This document shows positions 5,531 to 5,534 of a stretch of 5,534 nt of DNA, in pieces. Location of the stretch: positions 1-5,534 of the forward strand of contig JAGGRU010000253.1 in assembly GCA_021159425.1 (NCBI GenBank). The letters run 5' to 3'. The position numbers were made by a program, and so were the translations under genes. The first letter of the stretch is position 1. The number at the start of each line of letters is the position of its first letter. The notes beneath the pieces were generated by a model. The model was not told the DNA's origin, did not search any database, and saw only the letters and a list, made by a program, of their open reading frames with translations. Source of the DNA: Sulfurovum sp. Lineage in GTDB: Bacteria; Campylobacterota; Campylobacteria; Campylobacterales; Sulfurovaceae.

Positions 5531-5534
5531 TAGT

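Noticed and set aside
1..5534. CRISPR array, transposon, tRNA or defence system
   Set aside because: No spaced repeats, transposase motifs, tRNA cloverleaf or toxin/nuclease families were seen; the genes are metabolic or housekeeping.

Overview
The window reads as chromosomal DNA of a Campylobacterota (epsilonproteobacterial) organism, probably a Sulfurovum- or Sulfurimonas-like chemolithoautotroph. This is inferred from the AT-rich composition, the class I fructose-bisphosphatase sequence type, the mobB-fbp-small protein gene order (which I recall from Campylobacter jejuni, unchecked), a CcoP-like cytochrome fragment and a NapL-like propeller protein. All seven genes lie on the + strand and are packed tightly, apart from a 178-base gap before the last one.

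Layout. (1) 42-539 is mobB (molybdenum cofactor guanylation adaptor), with a possible promoter at 5-10. (2) 554-1405 is fbp, a class I fructose-1,6-bisphosphatase, 14 bases after mobB. (3) 1405-1602 is a 65-residue four-cysteine protein of unknown function whose start overlaps the fbp stop by one base. (4) 1625-2155 is a membrane-anchored c-type cytochrome with an unusual domain order. (5) 2201-4171 is a second fructose-bisphosphatase, of the unrelated class III (Firmicutes-type) family. (6) 4180-5133 is an exported WD40-like beta-propeller resembling NapL. (7) 5312-5530 is a CspA-family cold-shock protein behind a leader of about 120 bases with its own candidate promoter. The window ends four bases after its stop.

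How the parts fit. Genes 1-6 could be co-transcribed: gaps are 14, -1, 22, 45 and 8 bases and no convincing terminator is seen between them. Two non-homologous enzymes for the same gluconeogenic step occur in one cluster, which would suit an organism that fixes CO2 through the reductive TCA cycle and builds all its hexose by gluconeogenesis. MobB and the NapL-like protein would both fit periplasmic nitrate respiration, since NapA carries a bis-MGD molybdenum cofactor, but no nap structural gene is in view.

Most unusual points: the cytochrome carries what looks like the distal half of one haem domain followed by the proximal half of another, so the Met-bearing segment precedes CXXCH (a possible circularly permuted haem domain); it has no Shine-Dalgarno sequence; the class III FBPase gene looks more GC-rich than its neighbours, as an acquired gene might; and the cold-shock leader is open in frame back to an ATG at the predicted transcription start. 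No RNA genes, mobile elements, CRISPR arrays or defence genes were seen.
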